Positions 1 to 8,258 of a stretch of DNA of 64,000 bases are shown here, piece after piece. The translations under genes and the position numbers were made by a program. Source of the DNA: JAHKLT01 sp046197865 (lineage in GTDB: Archaea; Methanobacteriota; Methanobacteria; Methanobacteriales; Methanobacteriaceae); NCBI RefSeq assembly GCF_046197865.1, contig NZ_CP166990.1, positions 1,488,001 to 1,552,000 on the forward strand. The letters run 5' to 3'. How positions within the stretch are numbered: the first letter of the stretch is position 1; every line of letters starts with the position of its first letter. Under the pieces are notes generated by a model. The model had not been told where the DNA came from and made no database searches. It saw nothing but the letters and a program-made list of their open reading frames with translations.

Positions 1-948
1 TTTTTTGGGATTTTTGGCTTATGTTTAATCTTATCTCAATTATATAACATAGCTATTACTAGAAAATTTATAAATAAAAATAAAATAAATTATTATTTAA
101 AAATTGTAATAATATTATCATTTATTTTAGCTATTTCTGGTATTGCTTTAGAAGTAGTTTTAAGAATGTCTATGAATATTGATTTAAATACGGTTTTTGT
201 AGCATTAAAACCAGATATGACAAGTACAAGTATATTACATTCACATATCTATAAATCAGTACTTGGGGAAATTGTTTATTCAACATTTAATAGTTTAGTT
301 TCTTCAAACATTCATTTAGGAAATTCATTGTTTCCATATATTCCAAAAATAGCTATTTTACTGGTAGTACTTTTCCCAATAATATTTATATATTTAATTT
401 TATCTCTTCAAAAACGTAGCTTATTAATTACTGCTTTATTAAGTTTTTTTGGAACTTGTGCATTAATTGGAATATTAGATGGAGGTTTATTTTCAGTTCC
501 AGCAATTTTAGGTCTTTGTGGAATGATATTATTATATAGAAATGAATATTATTTTAATTATGTTGCAATGAAGCTATTAAAAAGAAATAAAACCAAAGGA
601 ATTCCTCCAAAATATGAAAAATATTTAGTTTCAAAAAAATGTTTTAGATATTTTTTAAATAGATTTTTACCTTATCTTGTTGTAATAATCATAATTTTCT
701 TAAGACTTTCAATAACAATTATTGGAGCTAATACAGAATATTATGATGTAAATATAAAAAATTTAGAAGAAAATATTGATTTTTCAAGTGAATATAAAAC
801 ATTGAAAATTATTGAAAGTGAAAATAATACAGAACTTATAATATCTCCAAATTATAATGAAATGGTATTATTAAATCGTATTGCCTTAGAAGTAAAAGAA
901 AAAGCAGATTATATGACGATGTCGTGGAATGGATTTTCATATTTCTGA
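1..948 (+). CDS. Membrane protein of unknown function, 5' end missing
   Basis: The reading frame is open from base 1 without a start codon, so the gene begins outside the window; 315 codons remain. The visible part has about five hydrophobic segments in its first two thirds, a lysine-rich cytoplasmic-looking loop (KRNKTKGIPPKYEKY), another membrane segment, and a soluble C-terminal tail of about 75 residues. I recognise no family motif. The glycosyltransferase gene follows 40 bp downstream on the same strand, so a role in cell-envelope glycan assembly is possible, but this is inference from position only. Confidence 0.7.
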   Translation, partial: FFGIFGLCLILSQLYNIAITRKFINKNKINYYLKIVIILSFILAISGIALEVVLRMSMNIDLNTVFVALKPDMTSTSILHSHIYKSVLGEIVYSTFNSLVSSNIHLGNSLFPYIPKIAILLVVLFPIIFIYLILSLQKRSLLITALLSFFGTCALIGILDGGLFSVPAILGLCGMILLYRNEYYFNYVAMKLLKRNKTKGIPPKYEKYLVSKKCFRYFLNRFLPYLVVIIIIFLRLSITIIGANTEYYDVNIKNLEENIDFSSEYKTLKIIESENNTELIISPNYNEMVLLNRIALEVKEKADYMTMSWNGFSYF

Positions 949-988
949 TATATAAATATATATAGTAAAAAATTAAATTAAAGATAAC

Positions 989-2896
989 ATGAAGCTTAGC
1001 ATTATTATTCCTACTTATAATGAAGAAGAATATCTTCCAATACTACTTGAAAGTATTAAAAAACAACGCTATGAAGATTATGAAATTATCATAGCTGATG
1101 CTAATTCAATAGATAAAACTGTTGAAATAGCTAATTCTTATGGATGTAAAGTAGTTGAAGGAGGATTGCCTGGAGTAGGTAGGAATAATGGTGCAAAAGT
1201 AGCTGAAGGAGAATTTCTTTTATTTTTAGATTCTGATTTACAACTTACATATGATTATCTTTTAAAATTAGTTGATGAGTTTACATCAGCAAACATAGGT
1301 ATTGGTATCACACAAATGGAACCTTTATCTGAGAAAAGAGAAGATAAAATTCTTCATAATTTAGCTAATTGGTTTATGATAGCTTCTGAAAAGATTAAAC
1401 CTCATGGAGCAGGTTGTTATGGAATAATTTCCAAAAAAGAATTACATGATGCTTGTGGGGGATTTGATGAAAGTTTAAATTTTGGTGAAGATACTGATTA
1501 TATTGAAAGATTAGCTAAAATAGAAGAATTTAGAGTATTAAGAAATCCGAAAATCAGGGTTTCAACACGTAGACTTGAAGAAGAAGGATTATATACACTT
1601 ATTTTACAATATGGAAAAAGTACTGTAAATGATTTTAGAGGGAAAAAAACAAGTGCAGAAGATATTAATTATGGTTTTGGTCATGGGCCTATGATAGCAC
1701 TTGATAAAGAAGAATTAGAAGAAATAGCTGAAAAATCAAGTCATATAAACAAAAAAACAAAGAAAAAGAAAAGTAAAAAAACTAAAATCAATGTTCAAAA
1801 TATCACCAGTAAATCTGATTTAGAAAAAGAAAAATCCAATAAAAAAACAGTTTTTTATGGAGTTTGTGGAGAAGGAATGGGTCATGCTATTAGAAGTGCT
1901 GTTTTAATAGATCGTTTAAAAGAAAAATATAACATTTACATCTTCACAAGTGATAGAGCTTATAAATATTTAAATAAAAAATTCAATAATGTATTTGAAA
2001 TTGGAGGATTTAATACTGTTTATGAAAATAATCATGTAAAAAATAGAAAAACATTATTTGAAGCAGTAAAAGATAATCCAACAAATCTTAAAGAAGGTTA
2101 TGATATATTATATAAACAATCAAGGAAACATAAACCTGATATTATAATTTCTGATTTTGAAAATTACTCCAGTATTTTAAGTAAATTAATTAATGTTCCA
2201 CTTATAAGTTTAGATAATATCCATATGATAACACAAACAAAAATAGATTACCCTCCTAAACATCAAGCAGATATGTTAAAAGCTAAAGGAGTTATAAAAG
2301 CTTATATTATAAGACCAAAAATTCATATATTAACTAGTTTTTTTTATCCTAAAGTAAAACCTGGAAAAAAAGCTATTATTTATCCTCCAGTTTTACGAGA
2401 AGAAATTTTAAAATTAGAACCTGAAATTAAAGATCATATTCTTGTCTATCAAACAAGTGACTCAAGTATTAAATTAGTAGAGAAATTAAAAGATCTTGAT
2501 GAAAAATTTATTGTTTATGGTTTTAATAAAAATGAAATTAATGGTAATTTAATATTTAAAGAATTTAATGAAGATAGTTTCTTTAAAGATTTCCAAAATG
2601 CAAAAGCTGTAATTTGCAATGGAGGATTTACTTTTATTAGTGAAGCTATTTGTCTTAAAAAACCTATTTATAGTGTTCCAGCTATTGGAAATTTTGAACA
2701 AGTATTAAATGGATTCTATGTTAATAAGCTTGGTTATGGTGAATATCATAAAAAAATAAATTCTGAAAAAATTAGTGATTTCTTAAATAATTTAGAAAAA
2801 TATCAAAATAAGTTAAATACAGTTAAAAAAACAAATAATGACGATATATTAAATGAATTAATATACCGTATTGAAAAATATTCTAAAAAATTATAA
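989..2896 (+). CDS. Two-domain glycosyltransferase (GT2 domain plus MJ1255-type domain)
   Basis: A 635-residue protein made of two enzymes. Residues 1 to about 240 are a family 2 glycosyltransferase: it starts with the nucleotide-binding strand and motif SIIIPTYNEEEYLP and has a DSD metal-binding motif at about 81-83. A lysine-rich linker (about 250-265) leads to a C-terminal domain from about residue 285 that starts VFYGVCGEGMGHAIRS, typical of the MJ1255/VC2487 group of MurG-like glycosyltransferases; the late glycine-rich stretch CNGGFTFISEA fits the donor-binding end of that fold. It probably transfers two sugars to an envelope lipid or polymer in the cytoplasm; donor and acceptor are unknown. 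Its last six bases overlap the convergent TFB gene. Confidence 0.85.
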   Translation: MKLSIIIPTYNEEEYLPILLESIKKQRYEDYEIIIADANSIDKTVEIANSYGCKVVEGGLPGVGRNNGAKVAEGEFLLFLDSDLQLTYDYLLKLVDEFTSANIGIGITQMEPLSEKREDKILHNLANWFMIASEKIKPHGAGCYGIISKKELHDACGGFDESLNFGEDTDYIERLAKIEEFRVLRNPKIRVSTRRLEEEGLYTLILQYGKSTVNDFRGKKTSAEDINYGFGHGPMIALDKEELEEIAEKSSHINKKTKKKKSKKTKINVQNITSKSDLEKEKSNKKTVFYGVCGEGMGHAIRSAVLIDRLKEKYNIYIFTSDRAYKYLNKKFNNVFEIGGFNTVYENNHVKNRKTLFEAVKDNPTNLKEGYDILYKQSRKHKPDIIISDFENYSSILSKLINVPLISLDNIHMITQTKIDYPPKHQADMLKAKGVIKAYIIRPKIHILTSFFYPKVKPGKKAIIYPPVLREEILKLEPEIKDHILVYQTSDSSIKLVEKLKDLDEKFIVYGFNKNEINGNLIFKEFNEDSFFKDFQNAKAVICNGGFTFISEAICLKKPIYSVPAIGNFEQVLNGFYVNKLGYGEYHKKINSEKISDFLNNLEKYQNKLNTVKKTNNDDILNELIYRIEKYSKKL

Positions 2897-3823
2897 AGTT
2901 ACTCCCATCTCAAGTTGTTCTGTGAGTTCTTTATATCTGTTTCTGATAGTTACTTCTGTAACACCTGCAATGTCTGCAACATCCCTTTGTGTTTTTCTCT
3001 CACCAAGTAAAACTGAAGCAATATATAATGCAGCTGCTGCTACACCAGTAGGTCCTCTACCTGAAGTTAATCCTTTTTCCATAGCTTTTTCAATAATTTC
3101 AATTGCTCTAGATTGAACTTCTCCTGATAAGTCAAGTTCACTAGCAAATCTTGGAACATAATCAACAGGTGATGTTGGAGGTAATTTAATATTTAACTCA
3201 CGAGTTAAAAATCTATAAGTCCTACCTACTTCTTTTTTACTTACTCTTGAAACTTCAGCTATTTCATCTAATGTACGTGGAACATTACAACGTCTACATG
3301 CTGCATATAATGAAGCTGCAACAACACCTTCAATACTACGTCCACGAATAAGTTTGTTATCAACAGCACTTCTGTATACTATAGAAGCAGCTTCCCTAAC
3401 ACTTCTAGGAAGGCCTAATCTTGAAGAATCTCTGTCTAATTCACTTAAAGCAAATGCTAAATTACGTTCTGTTGCACCAGAAATCCTAATTTTTCTTTGC
3501 CATTTTCTTAGCCTATACCATTGAGCTCTGTTTCTTGCAGGAATATCTCTACCATAAATATCTTTATTCCTCCAATCAATCATAGTACTAAGACCTTTAT
3601 CGTGAATAGTGTAAGTAATAGGAGCACCTACTCTTGTACGTTTATCTCTTTGTTCGTGATCAAACGCTCTCCATTCAGGACCCATATCTACAAGATTTTC
3701 ATCAATAACTAAACCACAGCTACCACAAACTACTTCTGCTCTCTCATAATCTCCAATTAAGTTTTCAGAACCACATTCTGGACAATGAGTTTGTTTATCA
3801 CTTTCTAAGACATCTGCAGACAA
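2891..3823 (-). CDS. tfb: Transcription initiation factor IIB (TFB)
   Basis: Archaeal general transcription factor that bridges TBP on the TATA box and RNA polymerase. The N-terminal zinc ribbon has CPEC and CGSCG; next comes the B-finger/linker and then two cyclin-like repeats (about 115-205 and 210-305), each with the conserved GRxxEGVVAASLYAACR or GRGPTGVAAAALYIAS signature. The 310 residues from the TTG at 3823 match the usual length of about 310. No ATG or GTG lies upstream in frame. An in-frame ACG at 3883, eight bases after a GGGGG ribosome binding site, would add 20 residues and is a rival start. The gene follows gar1 and its extended 5' end would overlap it. Confidence 0.95.
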   Translation of the reverse strand: MSADVLESDKQTHCPECGSENLIGDYERAEVVCGSCGLVIDENLVDMGPEWRAFDHEQRDKRTRVGAPITYTIHDKGLSTMIDWRNKDIYGRDIPARNRAQWYRLRKWQRKIRISGATERNLAFALSELDRDSSRLGLPRSVREAASIVYRSAVDNKLIRGRSIEGVVAASLYAACRRCNVPRTLDEIAEVSRVSKKEVGRTYRFLTRELNIKLPPTSPVDYVPRFASELDLSGEVQSRAIEIIEKAMEKGLTSGRGPTGVAAAALYIASVLLGERKTQRDVADIAGVTEVTIRNRYKELTEQLEMGVTL

Positions 3824-3867
3824 TCTTTCTTTTTGAACAGATTTTCCAGATTTAGAATCCTGTTCTT

Positions 3868-4155
3868 TTACCTTTTTCTTCGTGGTTTATTCCCCCTTTT
3901 ATTGAATCTTTTTTTATTATTTTTTGATATGAAAATTTTCTCTCCATAATTTTTTTTGATTTCATCAGTATCAACTGACCTATATAAGTTTATAGATACA
4001 TAAGGATTTTTAGTTGGACCAAAAACGTTATTAACTTTTCCAATCTTTTTTTTATTGCTATTTAAAACAAGAGTACCAGGATTTGGAACTAATGAAGATT
4101 TAACAATTAGTTTGCCTGAATTGGCAATATGCATACTGTTTCCTAAAAATTTCAT
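3868..4155 (-). CDS. gar1: H/ACA RNA-protein complex component Gar1
   Basis: A 95-residue basic protein resembling archaeal Gar1, which binds the Cbf5 pseudouridine synthase in H/ACA guide RNPs. The small beta-barrel is recognisable from GTLVLNSNKKKIGKVNNVFG followed by PYVSINL, the pattern that precedes the Cbf5 contact. The tail (KKRFNKRGNKPRRKR) is strongly basic, as expected for RNA contact. I chose the ATG at 4155; a TTG four codons upstream is possible. No ribosome binding site is visible and AT-rich TATA-like sequence lies just upstream, so the mRNA may be leaderless. tfb follows directly, as in related methanogens. Confidence 0.82.
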   Translation of the reverse strand: MKFLGNSMHIANSGKLIVKSSLVPNPGTLVLNSNKKKIGKVNNVFGPTKNPYVSINLYRSVDTDEIKKNYGEKIFISKNNKKRFNKRGNKPRRKR

Positions 4156-4289
4156 AAAATCAATCAAATAAAAAAATTATATATTACATACAATAATATC
4201 TTAGTTATTATATATAAATGTTTCGGTAACTATTTATATAAAAAATCTTCAATATTTAAATAATTTACTATTTAAATTAAAAGGCAAAT

Positions 4290-5045
4290 CTACTTCAAAT
4301 TAGTAATTTGACTTAATGAAATGCCTTGGTTGACCATTGAAATATACTCAGATTCTTTAAGTTTTATATTAAGTGTTTCAAAAATAACATCTTTAAACAA
4401 AGTTTTCTCAATAACTACAACACCATTTTCATCTCCAAAGAAAAAGTCATTATTAGCTATTTTTCTTCCATCAACATTAATAAAATCATTAAATTCTCCT
4501 AAACCTAAAGGAGATCCTGCATTTGAAACATTATTTAATGCAAAAATTGGAAATTCTAAATCATATAAGACATCCACATCTCTACAAGATCCATAAATTG
4601 CACATGCTTTAACACCTTTTTCAATAGCTGCAAGTGATGCGATTTCTCCCCAAATAGCTGATTCATCACTATCAACTAATATAAATAAAATATTTCCAGC
4701 ATCAATTTTATCAATAGCTATTGCTGATGTTCCCCAATCATCATGGTTTGTTTTACAAGTAAAAATTTTACCATATGTTTTTTGATTATTAATAGAATCT
4801 AAATTATAAATAGCTGGTGATTTTTTAGCTATTTTTAAATATGCATCAGAAAATTGGCATGATGAAACATTGTCTAGTAGAAACTTTAAAGTATAATATT
4901 CTTTAAAGTTGCTTTCATCAGATTTTAAGTTTAAATCATCAATAGTAACATTATTTAACTTAATATTATCTATTGATAAGTTTTTTATAAAAGTTTCTTT
5001 GTGTTTTTTATTAATTAGAGGATTAGGGGAAAATTTATCATTCAT
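4290..5045 (-). CDS. RraA-like family protein (demethylmenaquinone methyltransferase-like fold)
   Basis: A 251-residue protein whose region from about residue 65 to 220 follows the RraA/HMG-CHA aldolase fold: SDAYLK near the start, GEIASLAAIEKGV, then the GSCRD motif and a later DENGVVVI strand. In this family the G-x-x-R-D region shapes the metal or ligand site; members include class II 4-hydroxy-4-methyl-2-oxoglutarate aldolases and RNase E regulators. The first 60 residues are an extension I do not recognise. A GGTGA ribosome binding site sits seven bases before the ATG. An insertion sequence has landed about 45 bp upstream and may have replaced its promoter. The substrate is unknown. Confidence 0.72.
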   Translation of the reverse strand: MNDKFSPNPLINKKHKETFIKNLSIDNIKLNNVTIDDLNLKSDESNFKEYYTLKFLLDNVSSCQFSDAYLKIAKKSPAIYNLDSINNQKTYGKIFTCKTNHDDWGTSAIAIDKIDAGNILFILVDSDESAIWGEIASLAAIEKGVKACAIYGSCRDVDVLYDLEFPIFALNNVSNAGSPLGLGEFNDFINVDGRKIANNDFFFGDENGVVVIEKTLFKDVIFETLNIKLKESEYISMVNQGISLSQITNLK

Positions 5046-5097
5046 GAAATCACCAAAATAAATATAATATTACATATGTTTTTATGGATTATAAATT

Positions 5098-5126
5098 GTG
5101 ACTGTCAATTTGTTAGTTGGGTTTTT
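5098..5126 (+). repeat. Left terminal inverted repeat of the insertion sequence
   Basis: 29 bp starting GTGACTGTCAATTTG, an exact reverse complement of 6491-6519. The 8-bp target copy TATAAATT lies immediately outside at 5090-5097. Confidence 0.95.
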
Positions 5127-5218
5127 TTATCAAAAATTATTATTTTTATAATTTCTTTATTTTTTTTTGATTTTTGTGCTTTGTGCACGTGTTTTTTTTA
5201 AAAATAAGCTTAAAAAAG

Positions 5219-5226
5219 TTTATATA
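5219..5226 (+). promoter_or_regulatory. TATA box of the transposase gene
   Basis: TTTATATA preceded by an A-rich BRE-like stretch. Transcription would start about 25 bases downstream, almost at the ATG at 5250, so the message is probably leaderless or nearly so. Confidence 0.6.
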
Positions 5227-5249
5227 GGCGGAGAAACATATTATTAAGT

Positions 5250-6512
5250 ATGTACCTCGAAAAAATATGCTCTCCAATTAGTAATTTGTCTGATGTTCAA
5301 TATAAATTTTGCTTTCCAGGATTGGAAAAACGTGAAAAACAAAGTAAATTTAGTGTTGATAGAAGTGTTTATACGAATGATAGTCGTTATTATGCTTATA
5401 ATAATAGTTTTTGTAAGCATTGTTTCTCTCGTGATCTGATTAAACATGGTTTTAATTCTAAAATGTTGATTTCAGTTGATGGTGATGAAAATCATATTTT
5501 TGTTCAAAAGTATTTATGTAAAAAATGCGGTAAAATTTCTCAAACAGAATTTCAAGATGAATATGATCCTTATTGTAATTTTTCTAATAATACATTAAAT
5601 AAATCTAAAGAAACTATGTCATTAGAACGTGTATCATTAAGAAATCTGTCAAAAAATCATAAAACATTTAATAACATTAAAATTTCTCATGAAACAGTTA
5701 GAAAATCATTAATATTAAATTCTAATTTATATTACATAAATACTGATGTTGAATTATCTAACTATTATGGATATGATGAGCAATGGGTTAAAATTAATAA
5801 AAAATGGCAATATAGATGCGTAATATTCGATTTAATCAATAATGTTCCTATTGCAGAGGAATTAACTGATAATTTAAGCAAAAAATTCATTAAAAATTTT
5901 ATTGATAAAAATATACCTCCACACAAAAGAAAATTCATTGTAACAGATTTAAAAAAAGAATATGATAATATAATGCGTCAATTAGGTTTTGATCACCAAT
6001 ACTGTACTTTTCATTTAAATTTAAACATAAATAAAAATTTAACTACTTTTTACAATAAAGCAAAAAACAAATACATAAAAGAATTAAAAAACAATGATCC
6101 TGAAATGTCAAAAACAGAAATAGATGAACTTGTAGATGAAAAATTAAAAACTATTAAAAAGGAAATAAACGAATATAAACAATGGTTCTGGCAACTATTC
6201 CAATTTAAAACATATGGTGAAGCATTAGAATTTATAGAAGAAATAAAAGAAAAATTGCCTGAATTTCCAGAGATATTAGGAGATTATTTGAAAAATAATT
6301 TCATGCCCATTTATAAAAAATTCTTAGTTTTCCTCAAAAAAGAACATAAAACAAAAGCATGCCAAACAAATAATAAAACAGAAAATTATATTGGCAACAT
6401 AATGCCTAAATCATACAAAAAGAAATTTAGAACAGAAATAGGCCTCATGACACAAATAAAACACAGAATAAAAAATTGGATAAAAAACCGAAAAACCCAA
6501 CTAACAAATTGA
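5250..6512 (+). CDS. Transposase of the ISM1-like element
   Basis: A 420-residue DDE-type transposase that fills the insertion sequence. Near residue 55 a zinc ribbon is formed by FCKHC and later LCKKCG, a likely DNA-binding module. Candidate catalytic acids are the D in GYDEQWVKI, the D in FIVTDLKKEYD and an E near TENYIGNI; between the last two lies the YCTFHL motif (C-x-x-H) seen in MULE-like and ISM1-type transposases. The C-terminus is very basic. The frame is uninterrupted and ends inside the right terminal repeat. Assignment to the ISM1 group rests on end structure and these motifs. Confidence 0.9.
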   Translation: MYLEKICSPISNLSDVQYKFCFPGLEKREKQSKFSVDRSVYTNDSRYYAYNNSFCKHCFSRDLIKHGFNSKMLISVDGDENHIFVQKYLCKKCGKISQTEFQDEYDPYCNFSNNTLNKSKETMSLERVSLRNLSKNHKTFNNIKISHETVRKSLILNSNLYYINTDVELSNYYGYDEQWVKINKKWQYRCVIFDLINNVPIAEELTDNLSKKFIKNFIDKNIPPHKRKFIVTDLKKEYDNIMRQLGFDHQYCTFHLNLNINKNLTTFYNKAKNKYIKELKNNDPEMSKTEIDELVDEKLKTIKKEINEYKQWFWQLFQFKTYGEALEFIEEIKEKLPEFPEILGDYLKNNFMPIYKKFLVFLKKEHKTKACQTNNKTENYIGNIMPKSYKKKFRTEIGLMTQIKHRIKNWIKNRKTQLTN

Positions 6513-6519
6513 CAGTCAC
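6491..6519 (-). repeat. Right terminal inverted repeat of the insertion sequence
   Basis: 29 bp ending GACAGTCAC, an exact reverse complement of the left end. The transposase stop codon (6510-6512) lies inside this repeat. The second target copy TATAAATT is at 6520-6527. Confidence 0.95.
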
Positions 6520-6527
6520 TATAAATT

Positions 6528-6943
6528 TTGATATGTTATCTATTTATATTATTAAAATCAAATAATACCACAAGGTATTTTTATAAAAAATACTGTAGAA
6601 TCAGAGTTTAAGATTATTATTTTATTAATTACTTCAATTTTATTAATTAATTTAAAGAACAAATGGTGAAAAAGAATATTAAATGAAAAATAGCTGTTAT
6701 AAAGGAAGAATTATTACATTAAATATTATATTACGTGAATGGAATCACAAGCTATTTTAAAAAAGCAACATTGTTCTTATATTAAATCTAGAAGCTCTTT
6801 TTGAATTAAAGTGCCCTTTTTAGGGTAGAAATGATTATCGTATAATTTATGCAAATTATTCTAATATACTAATAAATTGCCTAAAAATAATATTTTTAGA
6901 AAAATAAATTATCCCTTAATAGTTAAGCTTAGGAGGCTTAAAA
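6528..6943. other. Gene-free stretch upstream of dnaG
   Basis: About 415 bp of AT-rich sequence with no credible reading frame. It holds small inverted repeats such as ATACC-ACAA-GGTAT near 6566 and a CCCTTTTTAGGG hairpin near 6814. A strong ribosome binding site (AGGAGG) lies just before dnaG. The first part was next to the RraA-like gene before the insertion sequence arrived and may contain that gene's original promoter. Confidence 0.5.
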
Positions 6944-8203
6944 ATGGGAAAAGGAGAAGAATTAACTACAACTAAATATCTTATTTATGCTGAAATTAAT
7001 GCTAATGGAATCGTTGAAAAACCTGATGTAGTTGGAGCTGTTTTTGGACAAACTGAAGGACTTTTAAGTAACGATTTAGATTTAAGAGAATTACAAAGAA
7101 CTGGAAGAATTGGCAGAATACAAGTAATTATACATGCAAACAGTGGACGAGCAAAAGGAGAAATAGTAATACCTTCAAGTTTAGATAGAATTGAAACCGC
7201 TATACTTGCAGCATCTCTTGAAACAATAAACAGAGTAGGTCCATGTGAAGCTAAAATAAAAACAACACATGTAGAAGATGTAAGAGCAGTCAAAAGACAA
7301 CAAGTTGTTAATCGTGCCAAAGAAATTTATAAAGGTATGATGGAAACTGTTACTCCAGCAAACATGAAAATGATTGAAGAAGTAAGAGAATCCATGAGAG
7401 TACATGAAATCTCTGAATATGGAGATGAAAAATTACCTGCAGGACCAAATATACATACTTCTGATGCAATTATTGTTGTTGAAGGTCGTTCTGATGTTTT
7501 AAACTTATTAAAATATGGAATAAAAAATACTGTAGCTGTTGAAGGAGTTAATGTACCTCAAGCTATTGGTAATTTAAGTAAAAAAAGAACTACCACAGTA
7601 TTTGTAGATGGAGATCGTGGTGGGGAATTAATTTTAAAAGAACTCTTACAAATTGGAGATATCGATTATATTACTCGTGCTCCAAAAGGTAAAGAAGTTG
7701 AAGATTTAGAAAAAGAAGAAATTTTCATAGCTTTAAGAGATAAAGTTCCTACAGAACAATTTTTAGCAAACAATACAGAAATTTCAGCAGCTATCAAAGA
7801 TACTAAAAAAGATGACACACCAGTCAAACAAAATAGAAAACCAAAATATAATAAAAAAGAAAAACCAGTAGAAATAGAAATAGAACCTGTTCCTACAGAA
7901 GAAGTAGAAATCGAAGATGATGAAACTGCTTTAATGAAAGATATGCTAAAAGAAATTGAAGGTAGTGGAACTGGAACTTTACTTGATCAAGCATTAAATG
8001 TTACTAAAGAAGTTAAAGTTGAAGAAATCTATGATGAATTAAAAGCTATGGATGAAAGTGCTGAAACAGTAATTTTTGATGGAATTATTAGTCAAAGATT
8101 AGTCGATATTTCATCTTTAAAAGGTGTTAAGAATCTTGTGGCTTTTAAATCTATGAATATTGTTAAAAAACCAGATAATCTTAAAATAATTACTATGGAT
8201 TAA
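6944..8203 (+). CDS. dnaG: Archaeal DnaG primase
   Basis: A 419-residue DnaG homologue. The Toprim domain (about 170-255) is clear: the glutamate motif IIVVEGRSDVLNLL, then the DxD-type motif FVDGDRGGELILKEL, followed by ITRAPKGKEVEDL. Archaeal DnaG can make short RNA primers and is also found with the exosome; the sequence does not show which role dominates here. The region 280-330 is charged and low in complexity, and a C-terminal domain follows. The start has an AGGAGG site eight bases upstream. A TTTTTT/AAAAAA palindrome follows the stop and a recombinase gene lies 55 bp downstream. Confidence 0.95.
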   Translation: MGKGEELTTTKYLIYAEINANGIVEKPDVVGAVFGQTEGLLSNDLDLRELQRTGRIGRIQVIIHANSGRAKGEIVIPSSLDRIETAILAASLETINRVGPCEAKIKTTHVEDVRAVKRQQVVNRAKEIYKGMMETVTPANMKMIEEVRESMRVHEISEYGDEKLPAGPNIHTSDAIIVVEGRSDVLNLLKYGIKNTVAVEGVNVPQAIGNLSKKRTTTVFVDGDRGGELILKELLQIGDIDYITRAPKGKEVEDLEKEEIFIALRDKVPTEQFLANNTEISAAIKDTKKDDTPVKQNRKPKYNKKEKPVEIEIEPVPTEEVEIEDDETALMKDMLKEIEGSGTGTLLDQALNVTKEVKVEEIYDELKAMDESAETVIFDGIISQRLVDISSLKGVKNLVAFKSMNIVKKPDNLKIITMD

Positions 8204-8213
8204 TTTTTTAACT

Positions 8214-8235
8214 AATATTTTTTTTAAAAAATATT
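8214..8235. terminator. AT-only palindrome after dnaG
   Basis: AATATTTTTT, two T bases, then AAAAAATATT: a perfect 10-bp inverted repeat just after the dnaG stop. The T run fits archaeal termination, but an all-AT palindrome can also arise by chance in this base composition. Confidence 0.35.
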
Positions 8236-8258
8236 AAAAATATAACGAATATGATAAA

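Larger units (their letters stand above)
5098..6519 (+). mobile_element. Intact insertion sequence, ISM1-like
   Basis: A 1422-bp element with perfect 29-bp terminal inverted repeats (5098-5126 and 6491-6519), flanked on both sides by the same 8 bp, TATAAATT (5090-5097 and 6520-6527). It carries one transposase gene with its own TATA box. ISM1 of Methanobrevibacter smithii is known to have 29-bp repeats and to duplicate 8 bp but is shorter (about 1.2 kb), so this looks like a relative rather than ISM1 itself. Perfect ends, intact target duplication and an uninterrupted gene suggest a recent insertion that may still be mobile. Confidence 0.93.

Noticed and set aside
5244..5447. Minus-strand frame opposite the transposase start
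   Set aside because: Lies wholly inside the transposase gene and inside the insertion sequence; no independent signal.
6696..6740. Sequence resembling the 5' hairpin of the tandem RNA units (TTACGTGAATGGAATCAC) before dnaG
   Set aside because: Only a few bases match, there is no TATA core at the right distance, and no peptide frame or hairpin 3 follows.
7181..7405. Minus-strand frame inside dnaG
   Set aside because: Shadow of the dnaG coding sequence, no motif.
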